This document shows positions 8,800 through 16,211 of a DNA stretch of 64,000 bases, piece after piece; position 1 is the first letter of the stretch, and every line of letters starts with the position of its first letter. Location of the stretch: assembly GCA_023396065.1 (NCBI GenBank), contig JAEWXF010000014.1, forward strand, positions 16,522-80,521, written 5' to 3'. The stretch is from Methanobacteriota archaeon (GTDB taxonomy: Archaea > Halobacteriota > Methanomicrobia > Methanomicrobiales > Methanocorpusculaceae). A program made the position numbers and the translations under genes. The notes beneath the pieces are model-generated. The model was given only the letters and a program-made list of their open reading frames with translations, did no database searches and was not told the origin of the DNA.

Positions 8800-9369
8800 A
8801 TGCCCCGGTTCGCAATCATCGGCCACAAAGCCGTAACAACCCCGGACTTCTCTCTGAATGACATGCCGGGAGGCGCAGGGAGAATGGACGTACTCTGCCG
8901 CTGTATCAACACCTCATTCTTTCTCAGTCATGATCTTCGCAGAAATGTGGAGTGTTACCTGATTCTGCGAGGTGGAGATGAAGACATTACACTCCGGTTC
9001 TCCGGAGATACCATCCGGTCCCTCAACCCGGACGAACGCAGTGCGGGTGCACTGATCAAAAAAGGCCTCACCACTCCGGCAGAAGACCAGTTCAAAAAAG
9101 CTGCCGGCGGAATTGTAATCCGCAAAGGAGGGCTGGCAAAACTGCTCAGCGAATACCCGTTCGCCGTACTGGATGAAAACGGAGAAGATATCCGCTCCCC
9201 AGAAACCCTCCCGGAAAACTACATCCTCAGCGACCACGTGAACTTCACGGAAGAAGAAACGGAGCTGCTCAACGATCTGCCCAGATACTCAGTAGGTCCC
9301 CGGGTCCTCCATGCAGATCACACCATCACGGTAATCCAGAACGAACTTGATCGGAGGGAGCAGCAATGA
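8800..9369 (+). CDS. trmY: TrmY, tRNA (pseudouridine54-N1)-methyltransferase
   Basis: SPOUT-class methyltransferase that turns pseudouridine 54 in the tRNA T-loop into N1-methylpseudouridine. Family motifs visible: DMPGGAGRMDVLCRCINTSFFLSHDLRRNVECYLIL near the N-terminus and the C-terminal GPRVLHADHTITVIQNELDR. I chose the ATG at 8800 (189 residues, MPRFAIIGHKAV), matching the family start; an in-frame ATG at 8788 is possible and the reading frame stays open to 8707. TTTATG at about 8769-8774 could be a TATA box for a nearly leaderless message. It overlaps pus10 by four bases (ATGA), and Pus10 makes its substrate. Confidence 0.93.
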   Translation: MPRFAIIGHKAVTTPDFSLNDMPGGAGRMDVLCRCINTSFFLSHDLRRNVECYLILRGGDEDITLRFSGDTIRSLNPDERSAGALIKKGLTTPAEDQFKKAAGGIVIRKGGLAKLLSEYPFAVLDENGEDIRSPETLPENYILSDHVNFTEEETELLNDLPRYSVGPRVLHADHTITVIQNELDRREQQ

Positions 9370-10604
9370 ATATTCTGGAGCAGGTTCATGAAATTCTGGA
9401 GTGCGGCACTATCTGTGACCACTGTCTCGGAAGACTTTTCGCAAAACGCTCATTTGGCCTTACCAATGCAGAACGCGGTCATGCCCTGAGAGTAGCCCAC
9501 GCACTGGCGTACAACATCCCCTTTGTCCCCTACGAAAAAGACTGCTGGATCTGTAATGATCTGTTCGACACCATCCCGGAATGGGCAGAAAAAGTAGCAG
9601 TTGCTCTCAAGGATCTGGAATACACAACATTTGTGATCGGTACACGTGTCCCGCCCATGATGGCAGAATCCGAAGAGATGATCTGGTCGGATTTCTCTCT
9701 GGAAAATCCGGAGCCACTGAAATCCGAAATGAATCGGGAGGTGGGGAAGGCAGTATCAGCCCTCACCGGGAAAAAAGGAGATCCCAAAAACCCGGAGATA
9801 ACAGCAGTTCTCAATATTGCAGATGACTGTGTAGAACTCCAGATCGCCTCCGTCTACTTCTACGGGCGCTATCTCAAATATGAACGCGGAATTCCCCAGA
9901 CCCACTGGGACTGCCGCGCATGCAAGGGAAAAGGCTGCGAAAAATGTAACTTCACCGGAAAACAGTACCCCACCTCCGTGGAAGAACTGATCGCCGAAGC
10001 CCCGAAACAGATGTTCGCCGCAGACACCGGAGTCCTGCATGGTTCCGGAAGAGAGGACATCGACGCGCTGATGATCGGAACCGGCAGACCATTTGTCATG
10101 GAGATGGTAAATCCCCGGAAACGCAGCGTTAATATAAAGGAGCTGGAGGCAGCAATCAACGAATCGGCAGGACCCCGCGTACAGGTAAAGCTGGAATGCT
10201 GGTCCGACAAAAAAACGGTGGAAATCCTTAAATCACACAAGGGGCATAAAACATACAGGATTCTGGTCGATATAGACGACAGTATCTCTCTTGAAACAGT
10301 CCAAAATGCTGTATCAAAGCTAAAAGGTGCTTTGATTCACCAGCGCACGCCTCAACGTGTCGCTCACCGCAGAGCGGATCTTGTCAGAGAAAGACGGGTC
10401 GTTGATATCGAGTGTCTCGGAATAGAAGATTCTCTCTACCGCATTGAGGTTGTGGGAGAGGGAGGCCTCTATATCAAAGAACTCGTATCAGGAGATGGGG
10501 GTCGGACGACACCCAGTCTCGCTGAAATCCTCGCCGTCCCCGCCAAAGTGATCGCATTAGATGTGGTGCAGGTCGACGGAATTACCAATAATGGAGATGA
10601 GTAA
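9366..10604 (+). CDS. pus10: Pus10, tRNA pseudouridine(54/55) synthase
   Basis: Archaeal synthase that forms pseudouridine at tRNA positions 54 and 55. The 412-residue protein has the Pus10 layout: an N-terminal zinc module (C17xxC20 with C60xxC63), a second Cys-rich insertion around residues 183-194 (CRACKGKGCEKC), then the catalytic domain with GSGREDIDALMIGTGRPF near 226-243, holding the catalytic Asp in the RED-x-D motif. A C-terminal segment with RTPQRVAHRRADLVRER follows. Its start codon overlaps the trmY stop, and rpl21e begins two bases after it, so the three are one transcription unit. Confidence 0.96.
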   Translation: MNILEQVHEILECGTICDHCLGRLFAKRSFGLTNAERGHALRVAHALAYNIPFVPYEKDCWICNDLFDTIPEWAEKVAVALKDLEYTTFVIGTRVPPMMAESEEMIWSDFSLENPEPLKSEMNREVGKAVSALTGKKGDPKNPEITAVLNIADDCVELQIASVYFYGRYLKYERGIPQTHWDCRACKGKGCEKCNFTGKQYPTSVEELIAEAPKQMFAADTGVLHGSGREDIDALMIGTGRPFVMEMVNPRKRSVNIKELEAAINESAGPRVQVKLECWSDKKTVEILKSHKGHKTYRILVDIDDSISLETVQNAVSKLKGALIHQRTPQRVAHRRADLVRERRVVDIECLGIEDSLYRIEVVGEGGLYIKELVSGDGGRTTPSLAEILAVPAKVIALDVVQVDGITNNGDE

Positions 10605-10606
10605 AA

Positions 10607-10900
10607 ATGGCAAAGCACAATGGTATTAAGAAACGGACACGGTATAAGCTGCAGAAGGGCCTTCGCGAGCGGGGAATGCCGAATGTAACCTCGGTTATCC
10701 AGCACTTCGATGAGGGACAGAAAGTTCACATTGTCATTGAGCCAAGTGTACAGAAGGGTATGCCGCACCCGCGTTTCCACGGAAAGACCGGAACAATCCT
10801 CGGTCAGCGTGGACGTGCATGGATGCTTGAGATTAAAGACGGAAATGCAACCAAGGTTGTCATCTCCCGCCCGCAGCACCTCAAAGCGCAGAAATATTAA
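10607..10900 (+). CDS. rpl21e: Ribosomal protein L21e
   Basis: Archaeal/eukaryotic large-subunit protein eL21 of 97 residues, with no bacterial counterpart. It is basic and shows the family pattern GIKKRTRYKLQKGLRERG, then GQKVHIVIEPSVQKGMPHPRFHGKTG and GQRGRAWMLEIKDGN. It follows pus10 by two bases and precedes rpoF by 41, a typical archaeal order. Confidence 0.97.
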   Translation: MAKHNGIKKRTRYKLQKGLRERGMPNVTSVIQHFDEGQKVHIVIEPSVQKGMPHPRFHGKTGTILGQRGRAWMLEIKDGNATKVVISRPQHLKAQKY

Positions 10901-10941
10901 CCCCCAATACTAATTTTACATTATTTCAGGAAGGTACAGGC

Positions 10942-11313
10942 ATGAAAGTGAAAAAAATTATCAGTGAAGAGATGATGTCGCTTCCGGAACTCCGTAAGGT
11001 ATTGATTTCCATCAGAGATCAGCGTACCGGGGGAGACAGTGAGACGGAGACGTCTGCACGGACGATGTCCTACGAACTGCGCAAGAGTATCGATCATGCC
11101 GACAGTCTCGGAAAATGCACACAGGAAACCGCACAGAAAATTGTGGACGAGCTGAACGGCCTGGAAAAGATGAAACCGGAGATTGCCTACCGGATCGTCA
11201 ACATCATGCCGCAGAGCCGCGATGAAATCCGGGCGATTTATGCAAAAGAACGATTCACTCTTCTCACGGAAGATATGGATCAGATTCTTGATATCCTTCG
11301 TGCATACGAGTGA
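10942..11313 (+). CDS. rpoF: RNA polymerase subunit F (Rpb4 homologue)
   Basis: Rpb4-like subunit that pairs with RpoE (Rpb7) to form the polymerase stalk. The 123-residue product carries the Rpb4 features: LPELRKVLISI near the start, ARTMSYELRKSIDHADSLGK, and an HRDC-like C-terminal part ending EDMDQILDILRAYE. It lies between rpl21e and a DUF655 gene, the order seen in many euryarchaea. AGGAAGG precedes the ATG. Confidence 0.95.
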   Translation: MKVKKIISEEMMSLPELRKVLISIRDQRTGGDSETETSARTMSYELRKSIDHADSLGKCTQETAQKIVDELNGLEKMKPEIAYRIVNIMPQSRDEIRAIYAKERFTLLTEDMDQILDILRAYE

Positions 11314-11322
11314 GGTGAGCAT

Positions 11323-11901
11323 ATGCCTCCAAAAACCGAGAGACCCGATAAGAAAGAAGTCGAAGCTATCGTACTTGATTTTCTGCAGTGGGGCTACGCA
11401 ACAGATAAACGGCCGCTGAACCAGCGGGAACCGATAATTCTTGCCGTGGGCACAGATCAGTTCAAACTCTTGGAACTGATCCCAAAACGTGACTATGCCA
11501 TCAATCTGCATGATACCGTCTACATTGGAGACGGTGAGCGCAAGCTGATCGAACGGGTAAAACGCCGTATCTCCTATAATGACCTGACCAATACCGCGAA
11601 AGGGGAACTGGAACCGGTCGTTGCCAAGATCATTGCGGAAAGTGAACCGAGATTTGTCAAGTTTTACAACGAAGCGGTTCCGATCAGCCTGAAGCAGCAT
11701 ATGCTAAATCTTCTACCCGGGTTCGGGAAAAAAACCCTGACCGATACTTTGATCGCACGGGAGAAAAAACCCTTTGAGAGTTTTGATGATATGCGTGCAC
11801 GGGTAAAGACCCTGCAGAAACCGGAGAAATTCATCCTTGAGCGGATTATGCTTGAGCTGGAAAATCCCGAGGAAAAATATCATCTCTTCACTTCAAAATG
11901 A
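11323..11901 (+). CDS. DUF655 family protein, probable RNA-binding
   Basis: 192-residue archaeal DUF655 protein. The N-terminal half (about 1-95) looks like an OB/S1-type beta domain (EPIILAVGTDQFKLLELIPK...DTVYIGDGERKLIERVKRRI). The C-terminal half has a helix-hairpin-helix-like segment (MLNLLPGFGKKTLTDTLIAREKKPF, about 127-151) of the type that binds nucleic acid. It is conserved between rpoF and the KsgA methyltransferase gene, which it overlaps by four bases, suggesting a role in transcription or ribosome assembly. The exact function is not known to me. Confidence 0.9.
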   Translation: MPPKTERPDKKEVEAIVLDFLQWGYATDKRPLNQREPIILAVGTDQFKLLELIPKRDYAINLHDTVYIGDGERKLIERVKRRISYNDLTNTAKGELEPVVAKIIAESEPRFVKFYNEAVPISLKQHMLNLLPGFGKKTLTDTLIAREKKPFESFDDMRARVKTLQKPEKFILERIMLELENPEEKYHLFTSK

Positions 11902-12677
11902 AGGCTCCAAAAGACCAACATTTTTTAATCGATGCGTCAGCAGTAAAGCTGATTGTAGATACAGTTCCCGTCTCCGGAAGAAAAGTACTGGAGATCGGAC
12001 CCGGAGGCGGTGTGTTAACCGAGGCGCTTCTGGCACGCGGTGCAGTGGTATCTGCGGTTGAGCTGGACGGAACGCTGATCCCCAATCTGGAACGCCGGTT
12101 TGCTTCCCAGCTTGCCTCCGGACAACTGACGATTATCCGGGGCGACGCGTCAAAAGTTCCGCTCCCGGCATTTGATCTGGTTGTTGCAAACCTGCCGTAC
12201 TCAATATCATCAAAGATAACCTTCCGTCTTCTGGAGATAGGCTTTGAGTCGGCAGTTCTGATGTACCAGCTTGAGTTTGGAAAGCGTATGATTGCACCGC
12301 CCGGAGACGGGGAGTACGGCAGACTCTCGGTAATGACCCAGACCTACGCAGACGTGGAGATGATTCTGGAACTCCCGCCGAATGCATTTTCGCCGCCGCC
12401 GGACGTCTGGTCAATTGTAGTAAAAATCACGCCGCATGAACCAGTGATTGCGGTGAACAACCGCGGGGTTCATGCAGTACTCGTCCGGGAACTGTTTTCC
12501 CACCGGAGAAAAACCATCCGGAACGGAATTCGCGGTATGAAAAGTATCTATGGAGAGAGTGCAATCTCTGCATTCATTGCGTCAATTCCGGAAGATATGC
12601 TGAATAAACGTCCGGAGATGTTGTCGGTAGAGGAGTTTATCCGGCTCGCAAACCAGCTTACCGTACGTCTTCCATGA
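11898..12677 (+). CDS. rsmA: RsmA/KsgA, 16S rRNA dimethyladenosine transferase
   Basis: Rossmann-fold methyltransferase that dimethylates two adjacent adenosines in the 3' hairpin of 16S rRNA, a late ribosome-assembly step. In the 259 residues: motif I VLEIGPGGGVLTEALL (about 31-46), the acidic VELDG loop, motif IV NLPYSISSKI (about 97-106) with the NLPY catalytic tetrad, and the C-terminal basic helix FSHRRKTIRNGIRG. It overlaps DUF655 upstream and the HemK-like gene downstream by four bases each. Confidence 0.97.
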   Translation: MKAPKDQHFLIDASAVKLIVDTVPVSGRKVLEIGPGGGVLTEALLARGAVVSAVELDGTLIPNLERRFASQLASGQLTIIRGDASKVPLPAFDLVVANLPYSISSKITFRLLEIGFESAVLMYQLEFGKRMIAPPGDGEYGRLSVMTQTYADVEMILELPPNAFSPPPDVWSIVVKITPHEPVIAVNNRGVHAVLVRELFSHRRKTIRNGIRGMKSIYGESAISAFIASIPEDMLNKRPEMLSVEEFIRLANQLTVRLP

Positions 12678-13300
12678 AGATCATCGATACATCCCAGATC
12701 TATTTTCCGGCAGAAGACACCTTTCTCTTAAAGCAGGCCGCTCTCCGGGAGGTCAGACCGTCAGACCTGGTCCTAGAAGTGGGAACCGGATCCGGAGAGG
12801 TCGCAAAAGCAGTGATGACCGTTGCCCCGCAAACCATTGCAACGGAGATCAATCCCTACGCCGCAGCATATGCTGCGGAACAAGGGGTGAACGTTGTCCG
12901 GGGAAATCTTCTTGACCCGGTCTCCGGGACATTCGACCTGATTCTTTTTAACGCTCCCTATTTACCAACCAGACCCGACGAGCGAATCGAAGACTGGCTT
13001 GAGTTTGCACTGGACGGGGGAGAGACCGGCCGCAAAATAATATCATGGTTTTTACCGGCAGCGGCAGAACATCTGAGTCCCTTCGGCCGGATACTTCTGC
13101 TGATCTCATCGGAAACAGGGCTTGCAGAAACTCTGGAACTTCTGAAACCGCTCAAACTGATCGGGCTGGTGGCAGTCAGCCAGAAGATGGATGACGGGGA
13201 AACACTCTACGTACTCCGTATCTCCCGGGACCTCTGCAGTATGGAATGTATACCGGAATCAGAGAAGATAAATGATCTCAGCAGCAATATGAATGTATGA
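12674..13300 (+). CDS. HemK2/Mtq2-type protein (glutamine-N5) methyltransferase
   Basis: 208-residue SAM methyltransferase of the HemK family. Archaeal and eukaryotic members pair with Trm112 and methylate the GGQ glutamine of release factor aRF1. Motifs: FPAEDTFLLKQAAL at 12-25, VLEVGTGSGEVAKAV at 33-47, and FNAPYLPT near 97, where the usual NPPY tetrad reads NAPY. The substitution keeps Asn and Tyr, so activity is plausible. Four-base overlaps join it to rsmA and the following HMA-domain gene. The substrate is inferred from the family. Confidence 0.85.
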   Translation: MKIIDTSQIYFPAEDTFLLKQAALREVRPSDLVLEVGTGSGEVAKAVMTVAPQTIATEINPYAAAYAAEQGVNVVRGNLLDPVSGTFDLILFNAPYLPTRPDERIEDWLEFALDGGETGRKIISWFLPAAAEHLSPFGRILLLISSETGLAETLELLKPLKLIGLVAVSQKMDDGETLYVLRISRDLCSMECIPESEKINDLSSNMNV

Positions 13301-13530
13301 CAACAGAGAAGATGATCTTCGGTGTTACCGGTATGCACTGCGGCGGCTGTTCCGGACATCTGGCCACGATGCTTTCCGAACTGCCGGGAGTCTCTGACGT
13401 GTCCGTGGATCACGTTGCGGGGACCGCATCCCTGACCGTGGATACCGCACAGACAACCTTTGAAGATATCACCGAATGTGTACTGGATGCAGGATTTGAA
13501 GTAGCACCGAATACACGGAAACAGCAGTAA
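13297..13530 (+). CDS. Small heavy-metal-associated (HMA/CopZ-like) protein
   Basis: 77-residue single HMA domain: beta strand MIFGVTGMHCGGCSGHLATML with the GMxCxxC metal site (C17 and C20), then VSDVSVDHVAGTASLTVD and a final helix. Such proteins carry Cu(I) or similar ions to ATPases. No metal ATPase is nearby. It is translationally coupled to the HemK-like gene by a four-base overlap, an odd partner for a metal chaperone. Confidence 0.88.
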   Translation: MTTEKMIFGVTGMHCGGCSGHLATMLSELPGVSDVSVDHVAGTASLTVDTAQTTFEDITECVLDAGFEVAPNTRKQQ

Positions 13531-13532
13531 CG

Positions 13533-13877
13533 ATGGCACGGACACTGAGTGAGCATGATATAACCCTGCTCCTGAAACTGGCTCCGGAATGCACCACACT
13601 GATCTGTACAGGATCCGAGAATGCATACCGGTCCATCCTGCCGCCGGTCGCAAATCATTATGCAAAAGATGCTGATGATTTTGCCGCACGGCTGAACCGA
13701 CTGACTGAGGGAGAGTTTGTCGAGATTGTCGACCTCATCCGGGAAGGAAAAGAGGGAATCAGCTGTATGCCGGCGGAGTTTGCAGAAGTCCTGATTGAAC
13801 AGGCACTCCGAAGAGTCGGGCCGGACGCAGGAAACGAACTGTACGCACTCTACGAATCAGGCAGTGACTGTCTATAA
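13533..13877 (+). CDS. Conserved-looking hypothetical protein
   Basis: 114 residues, starting two bases after the HMA gene and ending the operon. It is mostly helical with several Glu/Arg-rich stretches, no signal peptide and no membrane segment. Three Cys (C19, C25 and one near residue 80 in ISCMPAEF) plus C113 near the end could bind metal. I do not recognise the family. Tight coupling to the HMA gene hints at a shared role, and codon use looks like its neighbours. Confidence 0.7.
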   Translation: MARTLSEHDITLLLKLAPECTTLICTGSENAYRSILPPVANHYAKDADDFAARLNRLTEGEFVEIVDLIREGKEGISCMPAEFAEVLIEQALRRVGPDAGNELYALYESGSDCL

Positions 13878-13890
13878 AATAGATGATTTA

Positions 13891-14430
13891 TTATTCCTTC
13901 TTTTTTGCAAGAATCTGGGAGATCGCGGCATCCACCACCGCAAACAGAGATGCCTGATCAAATGTTTCTGAACTAATAACCAGATCATACGGGGAAATAT
14001 CCCCGATTTCAATCTCATAATACTGCATATACCGCTCTGCCTCACAGGCCTCACGCTCCAGTGTCGCAACATATGCCTCATCAACAGATATATTTTCGCG
14101 TACTGCAATACGCTCAGCACGACATTCCGGGGATGCTGAGAGCAGTATTTTCAGATCAGCATTTTCCACCATCCAGCCGGCGAGACGTCCTTCCAGAATG
14201 ATGTTATCAGAGGATTCACCGATTTCTTTCTGCCGGGCATCAATGTCCAGATCAATTTTGGGATCTTCTTTTGCGCGTTCTCCGAACGTTGCAAGATCCA
14301 CTCCACTTTCTTTGGCAAAACTGCGGAATACTTCCCCGGCAGAAAGATACCGGTACTGATACTTTTCCGCAAGTGCACGACCGAGCGTTGTTGTTCCGGT
14401 ACCAGGAGAACCACTGATCGTAATTCTCAT
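13891..14430 (-). CDS. cmk: Cytidylate kinase (archaeal type)
   Basis: CMP/dCMP kinase of 179 residues. Starting at ATG 14430 gives MRITISGSPGTGTTTLGRALAEKY with a clean P-loop (GSPGTGTTT, residues 7-15); a longer in-frame start at 14514 would add 28 unlike residues and overlap the DUF106 gene. Other features: DIDARQKEIG, ILEGRLAGWM and a lid region RIAVRENISVDEA. It is the last gene of the adkA-DUF106-cmk trio that commonly follows secY in archaea. Confidence 0.95.
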   Translation of the reverse strand: MRITISGSPGTGTTTLGRALAEKYQYRYLSAGEVFRSFAKESGVDLATFGERAKEDPKIDLDIDARQKEIGESSDNIILEGRLAGWMVENADLKILLSASPECRAERIAVRENISVDEAYVATLEREACEAERYMQYYEIEIGDISPYDLVISSETFDQASLFAVVDAAISQILAKKKE

Positions 14431-14435
14431 ACGAT

Positions 14436-15065
14436 TCAGAGACCTCCTATGTTGAGTGCTTTTCTGATGACCTGGCTCACCGTTATGGAGCAGAGCATAT
14501 ACCAGAGAATCCACAGCGGGAAGAATCCAAGAAAGACCTCAAAGTATGAGGACAGACCGGCAAAGGGCAGTACAATTGCATTGGAGAGATTGGCATTCGC
14601 CATCACCAGATCAGCTTCTTTCGGGATGTGTTCAATCAGCCAGAAGAAGATCGGAACGGTAAGAACAAGGATGTACGCCATCGGTTTAAACTGCTGCTGA
14701 CTCATCTCCATCTGCTCAGCCATCATCGCCTGCTGACGCGCCTGCATTTTTTTGATTGCCTTTTCATCACCAGAGAGTTGGGCTTCCCGGAACTTTGCAT
14801 TAAATTCCTTGAACTTGTCCTGATTTTCCCGCATTCTTTCGTAATCGATGGTGTACTTCTGAATCAGGGAAGAATACAGACCGGTCAGTGTTGCAAGAAT
14901 CAGAACGAGGGCAAAGAACGGCAGCCCCAATGCAGCAAACGGGCCGATGACAATGTCAACAACACCGGAGATTACTGCACGCGCCTCCGGCCATCCGTAG
15001 AGAAGCATCATGCCGAAGACGACGGCCAGAGCGATGTACATTCCGTACTTCTTTCCGATTTCCAT
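14436..15065 (-). CDS. DUF106 membrane protein (Oxa1/YidC/EMC3 superfamily)
   Basis: 209-residue membrane protein of the archaeal DUF106 (Ylp1) family, distant relatives of YidC/Oxa1 and EMC3 that insert membrane proteins. Visible parts: a first membrane helix (about 10-28), hydrophobic segments around 40-65, a charged coiled-coil hairpin (YERMRENQDKFKEFNAKFREAQLSGDEKAIKKMQARQQAMM, broken up here only for description at about 75-115), then two or three helices. The family name rests on this layout and on the adkA-DUF106-cmk context downstream of secY. Confidence 0.92.
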   Translation of the reverse strand: MEIGKKYGMYIALAVVFGMMLLYGWPEARAVISGVVDIVIGPFAALGLPFFALVLILATLTGLYSSLIQKYTIDYERMRENQDKFKEFNAKFREAQLSGDEKAIKKMQARQQAMMAEQMEMSQQQFKPMAYILVLTVPIFFWLIEHIPKEADLVMANANLSNAIVLPFAGLSSYFEVFLGFFPLWILWYMLCSITVSQVIRKALNIGGL

Positions 15066-15070
15066 TAGGG

Positions 15071-15643
15071 TTACCTCAGGGTTGCGGTGAGTTCCTCAAC
15101 GGATTTGTCAAGGAGGAAGTCTGCATTGGTGATGATCTTTACCGTACATCCGGTAAGCATTGCGTACGACGCGGCAAAGGCACGGTTCATTTCCTGATGC
15201 TCGGCAATAGCTTTTGCACCCTCCATGTCACGGACACGACTCTCGTCAGAGAGTCTGCGGAGAAGAATCTGATCATTGTCGGTTTCTACAAGAACGATGG
15301 TATCCGGCATGATTGCAGTGATAACCCATTCGGGAAGGCCGGCAAGGTAGCCGTTCGGCGTTTTCACAGATGCATGGGTGTCGACGATAACATTCCCGTC
15401 GATTGCTGCAATCTTTTCAGCCGCAAGTTTCTGTAGACGTTTTTGTACCGTACGGTCCAATTTTCTCATCTGATCTCGATCCTGAACAAGACCCTCTGCA
15501 GACGCAACCTCAAACATAAAGCTGCCAAAGTTGATATTCTGATAGTTGATACCCTCTTCTGCGAGTTTTTCCATTGTTGTATTGATTACCGTGGTTTTTC
15601 CCACGCCCGGAACACCGGTAATGATGACTTTCTTGCCTGCCAT
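15071..15643 (-). CDS. adkA: Archaeal adenylate kinase AdkA
   Basis: 190-residue archaeal adenylate kinase, which equilibrates ATP, AMP and ADP. P-loop GVPGVGKTT lies at 10-18, DRDQMRKLDRTVQKRLQKLA is typical of the AMP-binding helical part, and DTHASVKTPNGYLAGLPEWV matches AdkA. It belongs to a family distinct from bacterial Adk. It starts the adkA-DUF106-cmk cluster; 160 bp separate it from the pilin-like gene upstream. Confidence 0.97.
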   Translation of the reverse strand: MAGKKVIITGVPGVGKTTVINTTMEKLAEEGINYQNINFGSFMFEVASAEGLVQDRDQMRKLDRTVQKRLQKLAAEKIAAIDGNVIVDTHASVKTPNGYLAGLPEWVITAIMPDTIVLVETDNDQILLRRLSDESRVRDMEGAKAIAEHQEMNRAFAASYAMLTGCTVKIITNADFLLDKSVEELTATLR

Positions 15644-15803
15644 ACTCGTGATTCACCATATTGCCATTAAATAGGTATCTTATATTGGTGGGGAGATGTA
15701 ATAAACCTGTTTTCATTACGAAGACATCAGAGAAACAGAGGGCTTCTCCGGACTGCACATATGCTGATGAAACGAAAGAGAAAATATCAGAGTTTTGAGG
15801 AAT

Positions 15804-16211
15804 TTATGAAAACCGCAATCTGGTATACCCAAGAATGTCAGTAGATCCATCCAGAAATATTCCTTCAGCTACCACATACTGCCACCCTTCAACACCTTTC
15901 GCCATGCCAGAACAGTGCAGAACCTCCATGAGATTCACCGGGTGAAATGAATAACGGATATCCTCTTGTCCGTGAAGATAGAGATCCATGGATGTCAGGG
16001 ATGCAACACGATCTCCACCTACAACCACAGCGATGACATCATCACCGGATATCCGGACCATCATATCCACACCGTTCGTAACCGGAGCGTCAGTCAGATC
16101 ATACACCAAAGTTTCGCCAATAAAAACCAACATGCCGATACTAACAATAATCAGAATAAGGATCAGGGCAACCGACCACAGCGATACAGATCCGTCGTCC
16201 TCTTTTTGCAT
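15804..16211 (-). CDS. Probable archaeal type IV pilin-like secreted protein
   Basis: 135 residues. A short charged N-terminus (MQKEDDGSVSLWSV) leads into a hydrophobic helix (about 15-33), as in archaeal pilins, although the usual AVSPVVG-type cleavage motif is not clear. The C-terminal part (GWQYVVAEGIFLDGSTDILGYTRLRF) resembles the end of archaeal pilin domains. Its ATG overlaps the stop of the upstream lipoprotein gene by one base (TAATG), so the two are co-translated. The family call is tentative. Confidence 0.6.
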   Translation of the reverse strand: MQKEDDGSVSLWSVALILILIIVSIGMLVFIGETLVYDLTDAPVTNGVDMMVRISGDDVIAVVVGGDRVASLTSMDLYLHGQEDIRYSFHPVNLMEVLHCSGMAKGVEGWQYVVAEGIFLDGSTDILGYTRLRFS

